DNA from: Granulicella sp. dw_53
Lineage (GTDB): Bacteria > Acidobacteriota > Terriglobia > Terriglobales > Acidobacteriaceae
NCBI RefSeq assembly: GCF_018449545.1
Contig: NZ_JAAVUR010000007.1
Location: 292,505-356,504, forward strand
Direction: 5' to 3'
Length of the DNA stretch: 64,000 bases
The notes under the pieces were generated by a model, which had not been told where the DNA came from, ran no database searches, and was given only the letters and a program-made list of their open reading frames with translations. A program made the translations under genes and the position numbers. This document shows, piece by piece, positions 53,008 through 61,469 of the stretch (positions within the stretch are counted from its first letter, which is position 1; every line of letters starts with the position of its first letter).

Positions 53008-53580
53008 CTACCATGAAACCGCCGAATCCCTGCCAAATCCAGGAGCCGCGTCTCTCGCAATCATCCTCGCCAACGCTCGACGCCCTTGCTCACGATCCCC
53101 CGTCACCAAATACGCCAGCACTGCCCCCTGCAACAATTGCAACAACTCCTCCACCGCCGCCCGATCGGGCAGAAAGCTCACCAGCAGCTCAACCCACAGA
53201 CGCTGTTGCTCCGCGTAGAAAGCCTTTGCCCGCGCCGATCCGCTCCATCCGCGTCGCGACACATCCATCACCAGCAACAGCACCGCGCGAGAAGCCTCCG
53301 CCGTCGTCTGATCCCACAAAGCCATCACGACGGAGTGGAACGAAATCCCCGCCGGAAAGAGATCCGCCCGAAACCTCCCCCGCAGCCTCTCCTCCAGCAG
53401 TGCCATCGCCCTCTCTTCCAGGCTCTCGCGGTTCCCGAAGTAGTGAATCAGCATCCGTTTGCTGATCCCTACCCTCTTCGCAATCTGGTCCAAACTCACG
53501 TCGAAGGTACCGGATTCGACGAACGCAGCAAGGCAACGTTCAGTCAAACCAAGCAAATCGCCTTTTCCCATTTCTTTCAT
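53008..53580 (-). CDS. TetR/AcrR-family transcriptional regulator
   Basis: A 190-residue repressor. The helix-turn-helix is SLDQIAKRVGISKRMLIHYF near residues 28-50; the remainder is an all-helical ligand domain with many hydrophobic residues. It is divergent from the DUF5367 gene, and two identical-class palindromes lie in the 77-base gap, so it very likely represses both. The effector is unknown. The start may be M1 or M4. Confidence 0.9.
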   Translation of the reverse strand: MKEMGKGDLLGLTERCLAAFVESGTFDVSLDQIAKRVGISKRMLIHYFGNRESLEERAMALLEERLRGRFRADLFPAGISFHSVVMALWDQTTAEASRAVLLLVMDVSRRGWSGSARAKAFYAEQQRLWVELLVSFLPDRAAVEELLQLLQGAVLAYLVTGDREQGRRALARMIARDAAPGFGRDSAVSW

Positions 53581-53593
53581 CTTGCCTCTGGAT

Positions 53594-53630
53594 GTACCAG
53601 ATGGTACAAAGTCTATGTACCACTTGGTAC
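53594..53630. promoter_or_regulatory. double TetR operator
   Basis: GTACCAGATGGTAC (53594-53607) and GTACCACTTGGTAC (53617-53630) share arms GTACCA/TGGTAC with a 2-base centre, 23 bases apart centre to centre. They fall between divergent tetR and the DUF5367 gene. Confidence 0.88.
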
Positions 53631-53657
53631 GTCATCCCAACGATAGCAGGAGAGCCC

Positions 53658-54047
53658 ATGAAAGTGCACGAAAAAGCCCTGTTTCTAGCCTTCGGTTTGG
53701 CCTTTTGGACTCTCGGAACCCTATGGTTCGAATATCGCGGCCAAATCATCCTCGAGACCACAAAACTCCGCTACTGGCTCAGCTTCTTTCTTACTCCGGT
53801 CGTCACCGCCGTCTTCTGCATCCTGATCTTCCGCTGGCGCCATATCCCGACCTCGCAGTGGAGCTCAGCAGCCCTCATGCTCGCCATCCCCGGCATGTTC
53901 GGAGAAGCGATCCTGCTCTCACACCTCTCCACCTTCATGCCAGCTCTCCAGCCATCCTCAGGAGGCAAATACGGAGCGATGCTCTTCGCAACCTACGCCA
54001 TCGTTCTTAGCGCCGCCGAACTGGTCGCCTCCGCCACAAGACCGTAA
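53658..54047 (+). CDS. DUF5367 family small membrane protein
   Basis: A 129-residue protein with four hydrophobic segments (about 5-20, 35-55, 68-90, 105-122). A longer frame from 53592 would read through the operator; the ATG at 53658 has AGGAG at good spacing. It is presumably induced when the divergent TetR protein releases its operators. Such small four-helix proteins may be transporters of the DMT/SMR type or quinone-related; no function is known for DUF5367. Confidence 0.75.
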   Translation: MKVHEKALFLAFGLAFWTLGTLWFEYRGQIILETTKLRYWLSFFLTPVVTAVFCILIFRWRHIPTSQWSSAALMLAIPGMFGEAILLSHLSTFMPALQPSSGGKYGAMLFATYAIVLSAAELVASATRP

Positions 54048-54109
54048 GCGTTCAACCCCGATGAACCTGCCGCTACACTAAAACCAGATTGCCTAAGGGA
54101 GACAGACCT

Positions 54110-54901
54110 GTGCGCACCGTCCGCGCCACCCAATACATCACAGCCCTGCGCGAGGGCGGCTCCCTCCCCGCGATCGTCGCGGCAGAGGACTCAGGCATGT
54201 ACGTCCTCAAGTTCCGCGGAGCAGGGCAAGGCCCCCTCGCCCTCGTAGCCGAGCTAGTCGCCGGAGAGATCGGCCGCCGCCTCGGCCTCAGCGTCCCAGA
54301 GCTCGTCTTCGTCGAGATCGACGCCGCCTTCGGCCGCAACGAGCCCGACCAGGAGATCCGCGACCTCATCCGCCGCAGCGTCGGCCTCAACCTCGCGCTC
54401 GACTACCTCCCCGGCTCGACCATGTTCGACCCCGCCGCCGGCGATCAAGCAGATCCCGCCACCGCCTCGCTGGCCGTCTGGTTCGACGCCTTTGTCAGCA
54501 ACGTCGACCGCACCCCCCGCAACGCCAACCTCCTCTCCTGGCACCGCCAGCTCTACTTCATCGACCACGGCGCCGCCCTCTACTGGCACCACGACTGGCC
54601 CAACGCCCCGCGCAAGATCGAGTCGCCCTTCCCCGAGGTCAACCACCACATCCTGCTCCCCTGGGCCTTGGACCTCGAAGCCGCCGACAAGACTGCCCAC
54701 CAGCGCCTCAATGCGAACGTCCTTACCGAAGTCCTCGCCCTCGTCCCCGACGCCTGGCTCCTCCGCGAATCCGAAGCCGAAGCCGACTCCGAAACCCCCG
54801 CCGCCCGACGCGAAGCCTACGTCCAGCTCCTCACCCGCCGTCTCAACGCGTCATCCAGCTTCGTCCAGGAGGCCCTCCGTGCCCGTGCCGAACTCGTTTG
54901 A
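54110..54901 (+). CDS. HipA-like kinase family protein
   Basis: A 263-residue protein of the HipA-like kinase group that lacks the N-terminal HipA domain. The fold markers seen are YVLKFRGAGQG (nucleotide-binding lysine), the central DAFVSNVDRTPRNANLL, like the catalytic loop (N-x-D-R-x-x-x-N), and YFIDHGAALYW, like the metal-binding aspartate loop (IDHG). GTG at 54110 follows AAGGGAG at 8 bases. Its end overlaps the DUF3037 gene by 23 bases. No HipB-type antitoxin with an HTH is next to it. A protein-serine kinase role is inferred from motifs only. Confidence 0.82.
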   Translation: MRTVRATQYITALREGGSLPAIVAAEDSGMYVLKFRGAGQGPLALVAELVAGEIGRRLGLSVPELVFVEIDAAFGRNEPDQEIRDLIRRSVGLNLALDYLPGSTMFDPAAGDQADPATASLAVWFDAFVSNVDRTPRNANLLSWHRQLYFIDHGAALYWHHDWPNAPRKIESPFPEVNHHILLPWALDLEAADKTAHQRLNANVLTEVLALVPDAWLLRESEAEADSETPAARREAYVQLLTRRLNASSSFVQEALRARAELV

Positions 54902-55265
54902 TTACGCGGTCGTCCGCGTGGTGCCCCGCGTCGAGCGCGCGGAGTTCATCAACGCCGGCATCATCGTCTTCTGCCTCCAGCAGCGCTTCCTCGAAGCCCG
55001 CGTTCAGGTAGAGGAGTCGCGCCTCCAGGCGCTCTGGCCCGGCATCGACATCGAGCTCGTCCGCCAGCACCTCGAAGCCATCCCCCGCATCGCCGCCGGG
55101 GACCCCACCGCCGGCCCCATCGCCCGCCTCAGCCAGCGTGAGCGCTTCCACTGGCTCGTCTCCCCCCGCAGCACCATCATCCAGGTCTCACCCGTCCACA
55201 GCGGCCTCTGCGACCACCCGGACCAACTCATGGATCAACTAGCAGCTCGCCTCCTGCACCCATAG
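54879..55265 (+). CDS. DUF3037 family protein
   Basis: A 128-residue soluble protein. The family signature is FDYAVVRVVPRVERAEFINA with GIIVFC following, and the C-terminal part ends in HSGLCDHPDQLMDQL. The GTG at 54879 has AGGAGG six bases upstream and lies inside the end of the kinase gene, so translation is coupled. In other genomes DUF3037 and HipA-like kinase genes are commonly paired. It could be a substrate, inhibitor or partner of the kinase; no catalytic set is apparent. Confidence 0.8.
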   Translation: MPVPNSFDYAVVRVVPRVERAEFINAGIIVFCLQQRFLEARVQVEESRLQALWPGIDIELVRQHLEAIPRIAAGDPTAGPIARLSQRERFHWLVSPRSTIIQVSPVHSGLCDHPDQLMDQLAARLLHP

Positions 55266-55291
55266 ACATTCGCTAAACCCATAGACATTCG
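55258..55291. repeat. 15-base direct repeat
   Basis: ACCCATAGACATTCG occurs at 55258-55272 and again at 55277-55291, starting in the last codons of the DUF3037 gene. It may be a small duplication; no regulator is known to use it. Confidence 0.6.
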
Positions 55292-55475
55292 ATGGAATAA
55301 AAACCCATCCGACGTGTCTCAGCAATACCTTCCGCTAAAGCCCATCGGAACAGACCGCCTCAAGCGAGCGCTTCGACACGGAACTGCGCCATAAGCTCTG
55401 CGAGTCTCCAACAGCCTGTGACGCAGGCATACGAGCGTCAGGCCAATCCGGAAGGAAGAAGAGGGAACAGGATCG

Positions 55476-56282
55476 ATGCGTAACTTGAGCGGCGCCGTCG
55501 CGGTCATCACTGGGGCGGCATCAGGAATTGGCCGTGCCCTGGCCGTGGAGTTATCTGCAGCGGGCGCTCAACTAGCACTGGCGGACGTCGACGCCATCGG
55601 ACTCGAAGAGACCAGCCACCTCTGCGACACCGCAGGCAAGACCTACGCAGTCGACGTCTCCGACGCAACCGCCATGGAGCACTTCGCCAACCAGGTCGAG
55701 AAGGACTTCGGCAAGGTCAGCCTCCTCGTCAATAACGCCGGAGTAGCCTTACGCGGCACCTTCGCCCAGACCTCCCTCGAAGACATGGACTGGCTCATGA
55801 ACATTAATTTCTGGGGAAATGTTTTCGGGTGCCGGTTCTTTCTTCCCGCCCTGCTTCGCCAGCCCGAAGCGCACATCGTCAACATGTCCAGCGTCTTCGG
55901 CTTGGTAGGACTACCCGGACAAGCAGCCTACGCCGCCAGCAAGTTTGCGGTTCGTGGATTCACCGAGGTGCTCCGCCACGAACTGAGGTCGACCAAGGTA
56001 AACGTGACCAGCATTCATCCCGGCGGAGTCCGCACCTCGATCGCTGCGAACGCCCGGCCTGGACTTACAGTTAAGTCCTCCGCCGAGGAGGCCGACGTAA
56101 GCTTCAGAAAGTTTGCAAAAACCACACCCGAAGTAGCCGCCCGAGCCATCCTCCGTGGCATCTTGAAAAACAAACCAAGAGTCGTCATCGGATCTGACGC
56201 ATTCGCCTTCGACGCTCTGCAGCGCCTCATGCCAGCGGCAGCCAGCAAAATCATCGTCTCGATCTGGGACAGAATGTCCTAG
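55476..56282 (+). CDS. short-chain dehydrogenase/reductase
   Basis: A 268-residue classical SDR. TGAASGIG at 12-19 binds the cofactor, ADVDAIGLEE suggests NAD preference by its aspartate, NNAG is at 86-89, Ser near 139, and YAASK gives Tyr152 and Lys156. The length and C-terminus resemble the acetoin/cyclopentanol or lipid-type dehydrogenases. The upstream 200-base region holds the direct repeat and a possible GGAAGGAAGAAGAGGG ribosome site. The substrate is unknown. Confidence 0.87.
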   Translation: MRNLSGAVAVITGAASGIGRALAVELSAAGAQLALADVDAIGLEETSHLCDTAGKTYAVDVSDATAMEHFANQVEKDFGKVSLLVNNAGVALRGTFAQTSLEDMDWLMNINFWGNVFGCRFFLPALLRQPEAHIVNMSSVFGLVGLPGQAAYAASKFAVRGFTEVLRHELRSTKVNVTSIHPGGVRTSIAANARPGLTVKSSAEEADVSFRKFAKTTPEVAARAILRGILKNKPRVVIGSDAFAFDALQRLMPAAASKIIVSIWDRMS

Positions 56283-56306
56283 CCCTTCAGCAGGTTGCAA
56301 ACTGCC

Positions 56307-56915
56307 TCACCCCTGGCTCGCCCTCACCTGGAACAACCGAATCCCCGCCACCCCTGCAGCCCCCACCGCCACGCACTCCGGAGCCCGCTCCAGACTCACC
56401 CCTCCCAAGGCCAGCACCGGACCCCCGCCAGCCGCCTCACAGGCCTCCCGCAGCCCCGCCAGCCCCACCCCAGGCACGACCTCCACCCCATCCACCACCT
56501 TGCCGAACACCGGCCCAAACAGAATCGCCTCCACCCCCCACCCCGAAGCCTGAGCCACCTCCGCAACGCTATGGCACGAGACGCTCACCATCGTTCCCGA
56601 ATACACCCGCCGCACCTGCTCCGGCCTCAACTCCCCCGCCGCTCCCGTCAGGTGCACGCCATCCGCTCCCGCCGCCGCCGCCACATCAAGCCGCGAGTTC
56701 ACCAGCACCCGGGTTCGTCCCTCAGCCTCTCGCACCGCCTCTAACATCCGTCGTACCAACGCCGTCAGCTCCCCAGCCTCCAGATCCTTCTCCCGCACCT
56801 GGATAAAATCCACTCCCTCAGCCGCCCGTCGGCGCGCCTCATCTACCAGAGAATCCAGCCGATAAGTGGAACTACCACCGTACAGAGAGCGATCCGTGAT
56901 GGCATAGCGCAGCAT
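56307..56915 (-). CDS. thiE: thiamine phosphate synthase
   Basis: A 202-residue TIM barrel that joins HMP-pyrophosphate and thiazole phosphate. Diagnostic stretches are GVDFIQVREKDLEAGEL, VLVNSRLDVAAAAGADGVHL and VLALGGVSLERAPECVAVGA. The frame is open far upstream, but only the part from ATG 56915 resembles the family; the ribosome site is weak. No other thi gene and no TPP riboswitch was seen nearby. TenI-type paralogues look similar, so TenI is an alternative. Confidence 0.85.
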   Translation of the reverse strand: MLRYAITDRSLYGGSSTYRLDSLVDEARRRAAEGVDFIQVREKDLEAGELTALVRRMLEAVREAEGRTRVLVNSRLDVAAAAGADGVHLTGAAGELRPEQVRRVYSGTMVSVSCHSVAEVAQASGWGVEAILFGPVFGKVVDGVEVVPGVGLAGLREACEAAGGGPVLALGGVSLERAPECVAVGAAGVAGIRLFQVRASQG

Positions 56916-57074
56916 GCTCTCAGTGTAGGGCTGACCCCCCTGTCTGTGGTACTTTCTAGGCATAGGCAGCATGTCCAACCCGTTCCGCATTGGCCCCGCC
57001 GCAGACGTGCTCCCGGGCCCACCAACCGCCCCAAAACCCACCGCCAGCACGTCACGGCGTATGAGCTTGTCTCT

Positions 57075-58472
57075 ATGAGTAGTGTGTACGATCTGATCGT
57101 CATCGGCTCCGGCCCCGCCGGACAGCGCGCCGCAATCTACGGCGCAAAGCTCGGTAAAAAAGTAGCTCTCGTCGAGATGCGCGAAGTGGTCGGAGGAGCC
57201 TGCATCAACACCGGCACCATCCCCTCCAAGACCATGCGCGAGGCCGTCCTCCATCTCTCCGGCTACAACTACAAGTCCATCTATGGCATGAACTACCGGG
57301 TCAAGGAACGCATCACCATGGCGGACCTCGCCTTCCGCGTTCAGCACGTCATCAAAACAGAAATTGATGTCACCGAGGCCCAGCTCTCCCGCAACAACAT
57401 CGAGATGCTCGTCGGCGTCGCCTCCTTCGAGGACGCGACCCACCTCAAGGTCACCAACTCCAAGGGTTCGACCATCTACGAGGCCAAGAGCATCCTCATC
57501 GCCACCGGCACCAAGCCCGCGGCCTCCACCAAGGTTCCCATCAACGGTCGCAGCATCATCAACTCCGACCTCGTCCTCGATCTGCCCGCCCTCCCCAAGA
57601 CCCTCATCGTCGTCGGCGGAGGCGTCATCGGCGTCGAGTACACCTGCATGTTCTCCGCGCTCGGCGTCCGCGTCACCCTCATCGAGCGCCGTCCCCGCCT
57701 CCTCGAGTTCGCGGACCAGGAGATCGTCGAGGCCCTCAGCTACCACCTACGCGACTCCCGCGTCACCATGCGCCTCAACGAAGAGGTGGAGTCCGTAGAA
57801 GAGATGCCTGACGGCACCGTCGTCGCTAACCTCGAATCCAAGAAGAAGGTCCAGGGCGACGCCCTCCTCTACGCCGTAGGCCGCCAGGGCAACGTAGACG
57901 AGCTCAACCTCGCCGCCGTCGGAGTCGAATCCGACTCACGCGGGCGCATCCCCGTCGACAAGGACTTCCGCACCAAGGTTCCCAACATCTACGCCGTCGG
58001 CGACGTCATCGGCTTCCCGTCTCTCGCCTCCGTCTCCATGGAGCAGGGCCGCATCGCCGCCGCCCGCGCCTTCGGCGACGACACCATCCTCTCCAACCCC
58101 AGCTTCTACCCCTACGGCATCTACACCATCCCCGAGATCAGCTTCATCGGCAAGACCGAGGAGCAGCTCACCGAGGAAGACGTCCCCTACGAGGTCGGCG
58201 TCGCCTACTACCGCGAGATCGCCCGCGGCCAGATCCGTGGCGACACCACCGGACGCCTCAAGATCATCTTCCACCGCATGACCCACGCCATCCTCGGAGT
58301 TCACATCATCGGCGAGGGCGCCAGCGAACTTCTCCACATCGGACAGGCCGTCATGGCACTGGGCGGAAAGCTTGATTATTTCGTCGATACCGTCTTCAAC
58401 TACCCAACTCTCGCTGAATGTTATAAAGTGGCGGCTTTCAACGGGTTGAATCGTCTAAGTAAGTTCGAATAA
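57075..58472 (+). CDS. sthA: Si-specific NAD(P)(+) transhydrogenase
   Basis: A 465-residue soluble flavoprotein that balances NADPH and NAD. FAD motif GSGPAG is at 11-16, the second nucleotide motif is VVGGGVIGVEY, and AVGDVIGFPSLA binds FAD. The region normally holding the redox disulphide reads GGACINTGTIPSK, with C43 but threonine at 48; the missing second cysteine sets SthA apart from dihydrolipoamide dehydrogenase. Start ATG at 57075 has no strong ribosome site. It is divergent from thiE. Confidence 0.9.
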   Translation: MSSVYDLIVIGSGPAGQRAAIYGAKLGKKVALVEMREVVGGACINTGTIPSKTMREAVLHLSGYNYKSIYGMNYRVKERITMADLAFRVQHVIKTEIDVTEAQLSRNNIEMLVGVASFEDATHLKVTNSKGSTIYEAKSILIATGTKPAASTKVPINGRSIINSDLVLDLPALPKTLIVVGGGVIGVEYTCMFSALGVRVTLIERRPRLLEFADQEIVEALSYHLRDSRVTMRLNEEVESVEEMPDGTVVANLESKKKVQGDALLYAVGRQGNVDELNLAAVGVESDSRGRIPVDKDFRTKVPNIYAVGDVIGFPSLASVSMEQGRIAAARAFGDDTILSNPSFYPYGIYTIPEISFIGKTEEQLTEEDVPYEVGVAYYREIARGQIRGDTTGRLKIIFHRMTHAILGVHIIGEGASELLHIGQAVMALGGKLDYFVDTVFNYPTLAECYKVAAFNGLNRLSKFE

Positions 58473-58537
58473 GATTCGCCTCTGCGGATAGCGTTCGAAG
58501 GACACCCGAAACAAGCAGAGTCAAGGCGGATAGCAAC

Positions 58538-59470
58538 ATGGCAAAGACCATAGGCGTAACAGTCTCGGAGCGTATTCAAGCGGGCCTCGTCGTAGATCAC
58601 AGGATCGTGGGCCCCCTGCACATCTTTCCTGCAAACTACGATCCCGACTCTGAGGACGAGCAGGACGCCCTCGTAGAACTCCCCACCGAAGGCCTCGTCC
58701 GCACCATCTGCGATCAGATCGTCGGAGCAGCCCAAGGAGCCACCGACATCCAGGCCATCGGAGTCGCCCTCCCCGGCCTCGTCCGCAACGGCGTCGTCGA
58801 AGAGGCTCCCAACCTTCCCCAGCTCAAAGGCTCCCGCATCTTCGAGCTCCTCCGCAACGAGCTCGCCACCCGCGACATCCAGGCCCCCGTCACCGTCCTC
58901 AACGATGCCGACGGCTGTGCCGCCGGCCTCGCCTCCCTCCACGGCAGGCTCGACAGCGTCGTCCGCGTCTGGACCCTAGGCATCGGCATTGGCTACGGTC
59001 GATATCCCTTCGCCGAAGGCGTCTGGGAGGGCGGCCACACCGTCGTCTCCCTCGACGACAAGGAGCGCTACTGCGGCTGCGGAGGCCGAGGCCACATGGA
59101 AGGCATCATGGGCCACCGCGCCATGCGCCTCCGCTTCCTCGACATGGAGCCCGAAGAGGTCTTCGAAGCCGCCAAACTCGATCCCTCCACCGGCCACTGC
59201 GCCGACCACCGCTGCCTCGAGTTCAAGCGCCTCTGGCACAAAGCCCTGGCCGCCGGAACCGCCAGCGCCATCCACATCGGCGGCGCCGGAAAATTCTTCC
59301 TCACCGGCTTCAACGTCCGCTTCGTCGACCTCCCCATGCTCAAGGACTACCTCCAGCAAATGGTCAAGATGAGCCCCCTCCAGAGCTACTCCATGGAGAT
59401 CGTCAACGACGACGCCCAAACCCGAGTCATAGGAGCCGCCGTCACCGCCGAACAAGCCGCCGGCCTCTAA
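58538..59470 (+). CDS. ROK-family protein (sugar kinase-like)
   Basis: A 310-residue protein with the actin-like sugar kinase fold. An early Rossmann-like strand (TIGVTVSERIQAGLVVDHRI), VALPGLVRNG, and LNDADGCAAGLASLHG (likely catalytic aspartate) are present, followed by the zinc motif. That motif, usually CxCGxxGCxE, reads CGCGGRGHMEG, with histidine for the third cysteine. No HTH, so it is a kinase-type rather than repressor-type ROK. The substrate, perhaps glucose, is not established. It lies 65 bases after sthA on the same strand. Confidence 0.85.
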   Translation: MAKTIGVTVSERIQAGLVVDHRIVGPLHIFPANYDPDSEDEQDALVELPTEGLVRTICDQIVGAAQGATDIQAIGVALPGLVRNGVVEEAPNLPQLKGSRIFELLRNELATRDIQAPVTVLNDADGCAAGLASLHGRLDSVVRVWTLGIGIGYGRYPFAEGVWEGGHTVVSLDDKERYCGCGGRGHMEGIMGHRAMRLRFLDMEPEEVFEAAKLDPSTGHCADHRCLEFKRLWHKALAAGTASAIHIGGAGKFFLTGFNVRFVDLPMLKDYLQQMVKMSPLQSYSMEIVNDDAQTRVIGAAVTAEQAAGL

Positions 59471-59582
59471 CCCAGCCTCAACACCTCATGGTGCTGTTGT
59501 CGTTGCTCTTGCCGTTGCTGTTGTTGTTCGCCGTTGCTGTTGTTGTTGCCGTTGCTTGTTCTTTCTAGCCCCATAAACAAAA

Positions 59583-59649
59583 TTGTCATCCTGAGCGAAG
59601 GTACTCACAGCCTCACCGTGAGTACCGCAGTCGAAGGACCCGCGGTTGC
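59583..59649. repeat. hairpin repeat family 1, copy c
   Basis: A 67-base element with arms GGTACTCAC (59600-59608) and GTGAGTACC (59618-59626) and loop AGCCTCACC. Flanked on both sides by GTTGCTGTTGTTG-like tracts (59490-59570 and 59650-59685). Confidence 0.88.
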
Positions 59650-59689
59650 ACTTGCCGTTGTTGTTGCACTTGCCGTTGCTCGCCCTTAC

Positions 59690-60439
59690 TCACTCCCTGG
59701 CAATCTCACAAGCATGATCCTGCAAACTCTCCCCACCCCCACTATTTCCTCCCACTCCCCCCCGCCCCACCAACACATCGAAACCCTCCTTACCCAAAGG
59801 CAAATTAGCGCCCGTAATCACCACCGTCTCCTGGTCCATCCCCTCCCCCGGAGGCAGTTGCTTCTCCACCAGCTCAAAGACGTTATCGTCATGAAGCTCG
59901 TCTCGACTCAAAGTCCTCGCCCGATAAGCAGCGCCATTGACCGTCAGATCCGACCATGCCTCGCTCAGATGCACCTGCTCCGCATGAAGCTGATTGTGCA
60001 CATCGACGCGAACGCAATCCACATGGATATGAAGCTGGTCCTGGCTCCGCGCATCCTTCGAGTTGATCGCCAGGGCAAGCTCATCCCGCCGCAACATCCG
60101 TGGAGCCCGTTGCTGCACATAGAGGTTGGCATCCCAGGCTGCCTGCCAATAGTTCGGAGCATTGGGTCGCAGAATCTGCGGGTCCTCTATCCCAGTCACA
60201 CGCGTCGTAGGAATCAGCAGAACCTGCGTCTTCCCCCTCTTGTCCTTGAACACCGCCCACCCATCCTTCAGATCCACCGCCGAACAAGGCGTGGGCTTGC
60301 CATGCGCCTGTTCCTCCTTCACACAACCATCATGGACAATGGCCCAAAGAGCATTAGGGTCAGTCTTCAAAGCTTGATATAACCCAAACCCACCCGCAGC
60401 AACCGCGATTACAACAAGAACTACAATCCACTTCTTCAT
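59690..60439 (-). CDS. cdh: CDP-diacylglycerol pyrophosphatase-like protein
   Basis: A 249-residue protein resembling E. coli Cdh, which splits CDP-diacylglycerol to phosphatidate and CMP. An N-terminal membrane anchor (KKWIVVLVVIAVAAGGFGLY) is followed by AIVHDGCVKEEQAHGKPTPC, YVV-like VFKDKRGKTQVLLIPTTRVTG, and the HIT-like motif LHIHVDCVRVDVHNQL; the C-terminus ends LQDHACEIARE as in Cdh (QDHQCEI). It is presumably inner-membrane anchored with the domain in the periplasm. No other phospholipid gene is adjacent. Confidence 0.87.
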   Translation of the reverse strand: MKKWIVVLVVIAVAAGGFGLYQALKTDPNALWAIVHDGCVKEEQAHGKPTPCSAVDLKDGWAVFKDKRGKTQVLLIPTTRVTGIEDPQILRPNAPNYWQAAWDANLYVQQRAPRMLRRDELALAINSKDARSQDQLHIHVDCVRVDVHNQLHAEQVHLSEAWSDLTVNGAAYRARTLSRDELHDDNVFELVEKQLPPGEGMDQETVVITGANLPLGKEGFDVLVGRGGVGGNSGGGESLQDHACEIARE

Positions 60440-60635
60440 CTCTGCATGGCCCCGTATAAGTGAATAGAGCTGGCAAATGAAAGAACACCTCTAGCCTTTG
60501 CAAAGACCCACCAAACGGCTCGCAAAACGATGCCCACTTATTTGTCTAGCTTCACAAGCACAAAACACACGGTCCTACCCTTTATTCCGATTCGCATCCT
60601 GCACCTGTTCCTCGGCAGAGAGGGTTTATCCAAAC

Positions 60636-61460
60636 TCATCGCTGGCAAACCGGACAATAGTGCGTCCCCCGCCCACCCACCACAATCTTCTTGATCGGCC
60701 CCCCACAAACCTTGCAAGCCTCCCCACCCCGCCCATATACCTGATGCTCAATCTGGAAGTACCCACTCATCCCCTCCGCATCCACATAGTCCGAGACAGA
60801 AGACCCACCCAGCTTGATCGCCCGCGCCAACACCTTCTGCAGCGCCACGCGCAGCCTCGCCAACTCCGCCTTGGTCAGCTTTCCCGCCTGCCGCGTCGGT
60901 CGAATCCCCGCCCGAAACAGACTCTCATCCGCATAGATATTCCCTACCCCATGCAACAAGCTCTGGTTCAGCAACGCAGCCTTGATGGCGATCTTCCGCC
61001 CCTTGAACAGCGCAGCAAACTCCTCCACCCCAATCGTCGTAGGCTCCACCCCCGGCCCCGCATACGCCTCCTGCACCACGCTCAACCGCCCAAACCGCCG
61101 CGGGTCCACAAACCGCACCTCGCGCCCATCCTCCAACGCCAGCACCGCATGCGTATGCGCCGGCAAAGGAACATCCCCCTCCGACACCAACAGCCGCCCC
61201 GTCATCCCCAGGTGCACCAGAAACTCCGCCGGCACCGGAGCCGCGCCCCCATCCCCATCCCGCTCCAGCGTCATCACAATCGTCTTGCCCACCCGCCTCA
61301 CCCCATCGATCACCGACCCCGTCAGCACCTCCTCAATCTCCGCCTCCGGACTCTTGAACGTCTGCGGCTTCCCACTCGTCCACACCGACACGATCCGATG
61401 CCCCCGCACCCGCTCGTTCACCCCATTCGCAATCGTCTCAACCTCTGGCAGCTCTGGCAT
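60636..61460 (-). CDS. mutM: formamidopyrimidine-DNA glycosylase
   Basis: A 274-residue Fpg that removes 8-oxoguanine and formamidopyrimidines. The catalytic proline and glutamate are in MPELPEVET; a lysine-containing HLGMTGRLLV segment and the C-terminal zinc finger (CKVCGG and CPVCQR) are intact. The ATG at 61460 follows GAGGGG. It lies nine bases after the RES-domain gene on the same strand, so the two are probably co-transcribed. Confidence 0.95.
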   Translation of the reverse strand: MPELPEVETIANGVNERVRGHRIVSVWTSGKPQTFKSPEAEIEEVLTGSVIDGVRRVGKTIVMTLERDGDGGAAPVPAEFLVHLGMTGRLLVSEGDVPLPAHTHAVLALEDGREVRFVDPRRFGRLSVVQEAYAGPGVEPTTIGVEEFAALFKGRKIAIKAALLNQSLLHGVGNIYADESLFRAGIRPTRQAGKLTKAELARLRVALQKVLARAIKLGGSSVSDYVDAEGMSGYFQIEHQVYGRGGEACKVCGGPIKKIVVGGRGTHYCPVCQR

Positions 61461-61469
61461 CGCATCCCC

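Noticed and set aside
56916..57746. N-terminal extension of thiE up to 57746
   Set aside because: The upstream part is antisense to sthA and has no thiamine-phosphate-synthase features; ATG at 56915 starts the barrel.
57075..58472. Dihydrolipoamide dehydrogenase for the sthA gene
   Set aside because: The second redox cysteine is threonine in CINTGTIPSK and no dehydrogenase complex genes are nearby.
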